64,000 bases of DNA from Hyaloperonospora brassicae (Eukaryota; Oomycota; Peronosporomycetes; Peronosporales; Peronosporaceae): positions 1,178,001 through 1,242,000 of the forward strand of contig CANTFL010000090.1 in the NCBI GenBank assembly GCA_947650285.1. Direction: 5' to 3'. The position numbers were made by a program, and so were the translations under genes. Below the pieces are notes generated by a model. That model saw nothing but the letters and a program-made list of their open reading frames with translations, did no database searches and was not told where the DNA came from. Each line of letters begins with the position of its first letter. Positions within the stretch are counted from its first letter, which is position 1. Positions 57,028 through 64,000 of this stretch are shown here, piece after piece.

Positions 57028-58339
57028 CTATCCCCCCACCTTTCTGTGGCCTTTCGCACACAGAAGGTCGGAGAGCTTGTGAGGGGATGTCGATTCCCTC
57101 ACATGGCCTGCCGCTAAGCGATCAGTAAAGAACTTATCGATCGCTTGCACCTGTTCACGAGGAAGTGGCCACTGCTTCATGACACAATATTTCGAGCCCG
57201 GTTCGAGCTCGATCTCGTTTCGAGTGCCTTTGTCTTTAGGACACTCGTGAGGCACGTATACAGGGAACACATCCTTGAATTCGATCAAATCCTTATACAA
57301 AGGATTTGACTGAAGCGACTTCAAGGATTGAGACGTGTATCGATCAATCCAGGCCTTATCATCGAGGACACTTTCGTCCATCGATGAGCTACTGAGACCC
57401 CGTTCGTTCTCAGTAAACACTGTTGCCAATCGGATATCGTCCACATACTCATCCTCTGTGACGAGTATGCAGATCTGCTTGACCTTGCCACTACGCAGAT
57501 CACGCAAGAATCGTTTGGGTTCAAGCGTTGGTAATTGAGTTATCTCCGAAGTTAACTTCGAAGGCACAATCAGATGAAGCGTATAAGCGCCTACCTCGAT
57601 CCTTTATTAACCAAGATATTCACTGTCTCTATTACTTGCTGGGAAGTCACATCCACAGGATCCAGAAGAGCTTTCTTCACAATGTGGTGATCATCTTCAT
57701 TGTGTTCTTGCACAGTCGTACTAACGCCCGTACCGCAAGTTAGTCCATCGCACTCACTCGCAGTACACCACATGAGTTTGGGCAATCTAATATATTCTTC
57801 AGATCGTCATCTGATGAACAAGCGGCAGGCCTCTTCACGATTCGATGCTGCCAGCTCACCCTTGGCTAGTATCTTCTCTGACAAGTTAGTCCGAGGATGA
57901 CATCAAACTTGTCATCCAGGTCGATTACGATAAAGTCATCAACGTATTGTTCGTCTTTCAACGTTTAGTGGATTCCTACTACACGTTTCTTCACAATATT
58001 AGATGCGCCTGTCGCAAGGCGCACCGTCTTTCTCGTTGGAGGAATCTCCCTCTCCACGAAATTGATACTTCCAGCCTCTGGTGACTGGCTACGAGCAAAG
58101 TTGTTCGACGCCCCACAGTCAACTAGGGTGCGAAGTGACAAGTCTTTTGTCACTTCCAATGTTAAGGTGATGAGGGACACTTCATCACCAGGTGCAGAGA
58201 CACACAGAGACTGTGTATCTGGAGCAACTTTCGTCAAGAGATTTGCAAATTCTATCGATGTTGCTGGATTAGTATGATGCTCCGCCCCTTCTGGCCCCAA
58301 CCATTTTTGATGGTCCGCTTTGCTGTTGCGGCTTTTCAA
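57028..58339 (-). pseudogene. Protease and N-terminal RT region of element C
   Basis: The frame 58339-57965 reads SLRTLVDCGASNNFARSQS (protease active site DCGAS) and IVKKRVVGIH. The frame 57567-57028 reads LTSEITQLPTLEPKRFLRDL and YCVMKQWPLPREQV. The part between (57965-57570) has several stops. It serves as the frame reference showing that the matching region in element B has one extra base in a C run. Confidence 0.82.
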
Positions 58340-59394
58340 CAGTATCAGACCCTCGTCCTTCAGTTCTTCTTACTGCTGGACGGTTACTGCGCTCAGCACC
58401 ACGGTGTCCTGAGCTGGGGATACTGCATTCGTATGCATAGTGTCCCAGCTGATGACAGCGATGGCATCTCGACATTCGCTTGTCGTTCACAGGGCGAGAC
58501 ATGACAGAGGTCCATTGGTTCTGGACCTCCAACCGCTGATCGTCTTTGTGGACGATAGCGGTTTGGCGTAGTGCGAGCCTGTCTCACACTAAAGTCTTCC
58601 TGCTCCGCAGCGTAGATTGCTTTCGAAAGCGTGTTTAGATCTCCGCGAAACAGATGGTACCTGACGGGATCATCTGCAATACCTTAGATGAATATTGTGA
58701 TCTTCACAAATTCACTCACAGGGTTCACTACCATGCAACTTACAAGGTAGCGCACATGCTGAGCGTGAGCGTGAACCTTACGCTTACTATGTTTGATCTC
58801 AAGGAGTTCAGAGAGAGTCCTGAACTCTGCCCTGAGAGGCTCATACGTCTCACTGAGCAGGGTCTTGAAGACGTCTAAAGACTCGGACACGTTCGGGTCG
58901 TGTCACTTGAGATTCAGGACCCAATTTCTGGCGCCCCCTGCCAAGTAAGACTGAGAGAATGCTACTTGCATTTGCTCGTTGTCGATGCGACGGGCCTCGA
59001 TGACACCGTCGACCTCGACGCACCATCTTTACAGGGGGTCTTCCTCGACTCCTCGAAAGTTGGAGATCTCTAGCTTTGGAGACTCCTGTCGACGCTCACG
59101 CGTCGAACTTACGGACTGAGATTGATGCTGTCTCATTTCTTCCGTCCGCTGGTGATCCTGTTGTTGCAACAAGGTCACCTGCGCTCGCGACTCGTCAAGT
59201 TCTCGCTGCGACAACTTGCTATTGACGGAATGCTGCTGGTCTCTATCCCTTGTGGATAATATGGCCTAGATAGCTTCCTCACCAACGGTTGAGCTCATTC
59301 GTTCGATCGCACTTCATACTACATCGCTCAAATATGAGTAGCTTTCACGAGTTCCGTAAAATCCGTCTCTTTTGACTTCGCCCAACATGTTCAT
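58269..59394 (-). pseudogene. Gag of element C, broken
   Basis: ATG 59394-59392 (MNMLGEV) lies in the gag-start hairpin. Fragments: RELDESRAQVTLLQQQDHQR (59214-59029), PLRAEFRTLSELLE (58890-58684) and the zinc knuckle CHRCHQLGHYAYEC (C-x2-C-x4-H-x4-C) in 58532-58269. Gag overlaps the protease frame by about 70 bp. Confidence 0.82.
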
Positions 59395-59444
59395 GTTGGG
59401 CGTCGCGAGTGTGGTCTTTGGACGGACTACAAAGTGCTACCAGG

Positions 59445-59886
59445 TGTAACGGTGCACTGGTGACTTCGTACTGGTTGACCAGTACGGAATTCACTCCCAC
59501 TGACAACAGTGATAGTCAGTGCCCTGCTGAGTGTTGCATTAACACAGAGGAAGGAAAGGAGACTAGTGAACACGCTAGTCTCTGGTAAAAGTAAAACTGT
59601 CATTTAAGACAATTAAGTCCTATCAATCTTATGTCGCTGTTTATCTTGACTTGATTATACCAATATAACTAAACGTATGATGACGTCCACTCACCACCCA
59701 TTGCGCGCGTCTAGCAGCGATTGGTGGGTATATATCATCATGATATCAACCAATGAGTAGACATTTCGGTCATCTTCAAAATTATCATCATGCTCTATGA
59801 TTTTGTTGAAAGAATATTCAACGCAATATTCTTTGTTGTCCATTCAGCCTTAATGGTGGAATCATATAACTCGCTACCCCGTTACA
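59445..59886 (-). repeat. 5' LTR of element C
   Basis: 442 bp from TGTAACGGTGCA to CCCGTTACA. On the minus strand the PBS TGGTAGCACTTTGTAG follows 2 nt inside. Confidence 0.9.
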
Positions 59887-59891
59887 CCATA

Positions 59892-62053
59892 AATCAGGGG
59901 CTATGACTATTCCGAGTCCCTAAATATCTATCCGAAGACCTATCGCATGGTGTTGCTACAATGTACCACTTGAGCTACAAGACCTTTCGCAGAACCTCAT
60001 TTCGAGGCGTTTCTTCAACACTAATTTTTCTTGAGGCGATGTCTCGGTTCTGAAATGAATCATATGATTCTTTTAAATATTGTGTGTCTAATCTCATGTA
60101 AAGCCTCTTAATTTTGGATTTTTAGGTGTCACACTGGTCATCGCCTAACCAAACTGGATAAGCATAATACCGGTCACCGAAGAGAGGACATAAAGCTTAA
60201 AAGCGGTTTGAATACCGATTCACTAGCCACATAATCGCTATACCCTTTACTAACCGATCACCATTATGAAGTGTTTATAAGTATTATTCGACTATGATGA
60301 CTATTGATATGATATAGAAATATCAAAAAAAGCAATGTTAAAAATCCAAACATGATCCTCAAGGATAGTGTCGCTGGGCTGATTTAAAGGTGCAATCCAA
60401 TATTGATATATAGGTGCAGGTAGTTATACATCATTTGTACCGTGAGAGGTATTTAATAACAAAGGAAACATTGCAACTATAACCTTTTCTATTTGTAACA
60501 AAACTTGTTATTGTACTGGCATCGTGTATTTTTTGTAGCAAAAAACATATAAATTAATCATCCACATCATTACCTAGTATACCAACTTGATTTATCAGCT
60601 CATCAAATATTCTCAACAAATATTTGTTGACAACCCACATGAAAATATGCTGTATTAAATAAGTTGTACACATTTTTTGAGACAAAGTATACATTATTTT
60701 TATAGCGATATCGCACCTTATTTGGATAAGACAATGTGGCAAAACAAAGACATATAATACAAAAACGTCAAACGTCGAAGTATATTTTAAAGTCTGGGGT
60801 CAATGTAACTTTTTACCGGTCACACTATTTGTTACTGCTTACTAAGATCACACATGCACCTTTAATATCTGTAAAATATTCGGCGGTCGACCAGTAACGG
60901 TTTGTCATTCCAACATATTTACCCTGGCAAATTATAACTCTTGAAAACTATAAGCATTCGAATTTCAACGTGTTCATTATTATGTTGCATAATTGTGACA
61001 TAACATTACTAATTAACATTTATATAAGAAAATGTAAGTACGAAGAACATTATCTTAATGTGCTTGTAAATACAATATATATATAAAGAAAAGGTTAGAT
61101 TTGTGGTAACAAATTGTGAACTTTGGTCTGTTAAATGCCAAGCAGCGATTAATCAAAATGGTGCAATTTACGTTATGAATTAAGCAACGTTAAAGCACAA
61201 AATCAAACGTTATGCTCTATATTTTAATAAGTTTTTGTGTAATTGAGGGAGATTCCCGTTTCCGTCTTATACCAAAATGGCGTGAGGAAGCTCTCTTTTG
61301 TTACTCGTAATTATAGCTGTATACCAATGGTTTCGTTATAATTCTCACTAAGTGCAAATATACTTCATAGCTTGATTGAAACCAATCTAATTGATCTATT
61401 TATAAATGGCTAATTTTTGGGTCTAGTACCCCAATAATCCTAATTTTAAAATGGTGCGCCGTATCCGCTATTTTTATATTGACTATACCTATTTATATGT
61501 AATCATGTCGTAAACCTTGAAATCAATTAATATATGTGTTGTCTCATTTCAGTTTGTAGATGCAATAGGCTCTGAGATAGCTCCTTCTCACATTTCTGCC
61601 TTCCCCTACACTATTTACGATATCATTTTATTGAGAGATCTAGCTCAAAGCTTTCGTTTTTTATGACAGAGGTAGCAACTACCTAAATTACAATCGAAAT
61701 ACGAAGCAGAAGCTATTTTGGCGTTACCAGGTCTCTTTCTCTTCTCAGTCTCCTTTGCGCCACTTTATCCTTAACCCACCTTGCTATAGATATCGTTGCA
61801 GACTTTGCATATTATTAATTTGTTTGAAGAAGTTTTTAATAGTGGTGGCCAAATGTTTGTCCAGGAAAAAAGAGTCCATCTACAACGTCAATTTAGTAAA
61901 CTTTGTGTCATTTGCCAATTTCGCCGCGTCCATTGCAATTATTATTCTGTTGCAGATAACGGCGCCGATGTAGCCTTTTTAAAAAAATATATTAATTGTA
62001 CATGTATTGATTGCGATTTTTTCTTGGTAAGCGAACAAAAACTGAAGCCTATT
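59892..62053. other. AT-rich interval, nothing firm
   Basis: No supported gene. A short plus-strand frame at 61796-62062 (88 codons) has Cys pairs (CVICQ and CTCIDC) reminiscent of the Cys-rich tail of some transposases, but the match is too weak to name. Confidence 0.4.
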
Positions 62054-62252
62054 GTTGGTTAGCTGCAGGTCACTAGCGAAAAATTTGTCGCATGAAACTT
62101 AATGTTGGTTAGCTGCAAGTCATTAACGATGAAATATGTCGCATGCAAACTTGATTTTGGTTAGCTGCAAATCATTAACGATGAGATGTGTCGCATGAAA
62201 ACTTGATGTTGGGTAGCTGCAAGTCATTAAAGATGAAATATGTCGCATAGCC
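62054..62252. repeat. 52-bp tandem repeat, four units
   Basis: Units start at 62054, 62104, 62156 and 62208 with consensus GTTGGTTAGCTGCAAGTCAT, then TAACGATGAAATATGTCGCA, then TGAAAACTTGAT. Units differ by a few bases and 1-2 bp in length. Confidence 0.9.
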
Positions 62253-64000
62253 GAATGGTAATTATTATTCTTCCCTTTCCTGAAGGTACTTACGATGTAT
62301 TTGTGAAGGTTGATTGAAGTAGAACGCACAAGATTGTAAACATTCTTTTAAAGACTTTTAAGATTAATAATTCATCGCTAAAAACATATCCTAGTCATAA
62401 ATGCTTCACGGTATTTCTGCGAACGAGAGTTGCCGCTTTCGAAAATTTGTCAAGTATTTGATTTTTTTGCTTATCTGATTAACAAAGGCTGGACATGATC
62501 GGACCCGTTAGCTTTAAATGTATTTAATTTGGTGACGCTCGGTATTTTTAGTTATAAGCAGATGAAGTTTCAAATTTAAATAATATACAAATGTAGACCT
62601 TATCCAAACAGATATTTTTGTGCTATTGACATCGGCCTGAGAGATCGGTAATCGTTTGTTACTATGTATAGAAGCCCTGTAAAATCTGAAAATAAAACAG
62701 GCATTGTTATTCTAGTAAGAGGTATCGACAAGACCCTCTCTTTCGAGCCTTTTATATACCATAGAGGGATAATCTATTAAACACGATTAAATCTCATGTA
62801 GAGCCTGATGTAAAGCCCCACGTTCAATTTCTTTATCTCGCTGTCAATACTGATAGCTCAGAGTTTCTGGCAGTGTCGAAAATCGAAAGCTTTCCTCAAT
62901 AGATTTAACGGCTATATCCGGAAGGTAAAGTGCTTCGGCAAGTCTTCAGTCTTTTTTCAACTCATATTCCTTGTATTTGTAACCCAACGATGATAGCATT
63001 TTATGACGCAAAACACTTTCGTCTTTCCTATCACTAGGTTATATCAGGATAGTGGCGCTTAGAGTTAACACTTCTCGAAGATTGTTGTCAACGCATCATC
63101 GAATCGTGACCATGTTGCTAATATAACCCTTTTTGACACTCGTTAGTACGGTCATATACTTTGCCAAAAATCACGCCAAAGCTACTAAATTTTGATGCAT
63201 TTGACGTTAATATGCAGGGAAGCCTAAAAACGTCAAAAATTATGAAAGCTGTTCTATCTGAAATTCTTTGGCTAACCTTTTGCACACAAGTCGCAAAGAA
63301 ATTAAAACTCTTGGTCTATTTAATTACTAGTTAATTTTTTTAAATACCAGTATGTATACGTGTCTATGACGTCCTGCTACAACCAAATATATGTTTGTCA
63401 AAAAGGTGAGAACTGTATTGTTATTCTCAGCGAGGTATAAGGATCAATTCTGCGTTGTTGAAGGGGAACACAGAATGGGGAATTGGAGGTAAGGGGTGTA
63501 AAAGGTAGAGGGGTGGGTGGGTTTGGTAAAGTATTCCTATTTTCAAGCCTCTTCGAATATTTTATTGACGATACAAAATTATGGACACCATTATCATCCG
63601 ATACAACATATCTGACGTACCCTTGTCAAAGGGTATTTTCTGGATGTTATTTTTGGGGGAAAAGCTGAATAAACCCTACATGTACTTGAAATATGTCAGC
63701 AATTCCAAATAATAATATATAATTGTAATTTTTAGCTCTTTGCAGATATGTGTGCGTCAAACCCATTCGTAGAAAATTACAAAGCACTATATAAAATGAA
63801 CAATTGTTGTTGCAATATGTTACCCTCCTTTAATGAATCATTTAACAATTATTATACGATTAAATAACTTTTGATAAGTTCTTCGACTATTTTCGGCATA
63901 GTTATCCTTGATGTATTGTGAACAGCATGCGCAAGATAGAGGATAACGAATTAATTGACTAGTACGCCAAAAATTATGGACGTGAATGCATTTGTCAACC
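62253..64000. other. AT-rich interval, nothing recognised
   Basis: No coding frame, RNA gene or repeat pair was identified up to the window end. A purine-rich stretch with several G runs lies at 63478-63532. Confidence 0.5.

Larger units (their letters stand above)
52168..59886 (-). mobile_element. Ty3/gypsy chromodomain retroelement C, decayed
   Basis: 7,719 bp on the minus strand with LTRs of about 440 bp (52168-52607 and 59445-59886) clearly diverged from each other. The adjoining 5-mers, CCTAG and CCATA, do not form a clear target duplication. Same gene order as A and B, including the antisense ORF next to the 3' LTR. Its LTRs resemble those of A more than the shorter ones of B. Many stops and shifts show it is inactive, but RT to integrase is nearly continuous. 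Confidence 0.92.

Noticed and set aside
52163..59891. Target duplication for element C (CCTAG versus CCATA)
   Set aside because: Only partial similarity; could be decay, recombination between elements, or chance.
61796..62062. Cys-rich 88-codon frame as a transposase tail gene
   Set aside because: Two Cys pairs alone in AT-rich DNA, no start codon support and no neighbouring transposase.

Overview
The window looks like nuclear DNA of an oomycete plant pathogen, most likely a downy mildew or Phytophthora relative. The basis is two secreted proteins with RxLR/EER-type leaders, oomycete-style chromodomain Ty3/gypsy retroelements, FAR1/MULE transposases, and alternation of GC-balanced retroelement blocks with AT-rich gene-free DNA. 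The genus cannot be fixed from the sequence alone; Plasmopara-like is a guess.

Layout. 1-13832: a Ty3/gypsy element (A, minus strand, cut by the window start) split by a nested Ty1/copia element (2068-8025) with LTRs and a 5-bp target duplication. 13833-25000: a much older, decayed gypsy-like element (D, minus strand, integrase at 16.0-17.1 kb) in DNA rich in the tetramer GATC, with two 15-bp minisatellites. 25000-31600: AT-rich DNA holding two related MULE-type elements (T1 27107-27850, T2 29102-30132). T1 carries an adenylate kinase fragment and a second gene fragment, as Pack-MULEs do. 31640-33400: another GATC-rich block. 33631-36684: a second MULE family with an 8-9 bp target duplication. 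37897-42366: two divergently transcribed RxLR-like effector genes that share an upstream sequence block. 43084-51071: a young, complete gypsy element (B, plus strand; 391-bp LTRs differing at about 4 positions; target duplication ATACC). 52168-59886: an older gypsy copy (C, minus strand). 59887-64000: AT-rich DNA with one 52-bp tandem repeat.

The three related gypsy elements (A, B, C) share an architecture: LTR, PBS (TGGTAGCACTTTG), gag with a CCHC knuckle, protease (DCGAS), RT, RNase H, integrase, GPF-like tail, C-terminal chromodomain, then a large ORF on the opposite strand that starts just inside the 3' LTR and runs back over the chromodomain and integrase tail. In B this antisense ORF is intact (535 codons), although gag-pol has three stops and three frameshifts.

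The most unusual signal is in the DNA of these elements. Their coding sequence is packed with short perfect inverted repeats (arms 8-12 nt, loops 0-12 nt), often one every 30-60 bp. At some sites the arms differ between copies by compensating changes. I saw nothing comparable in the copia element or the effector genes.
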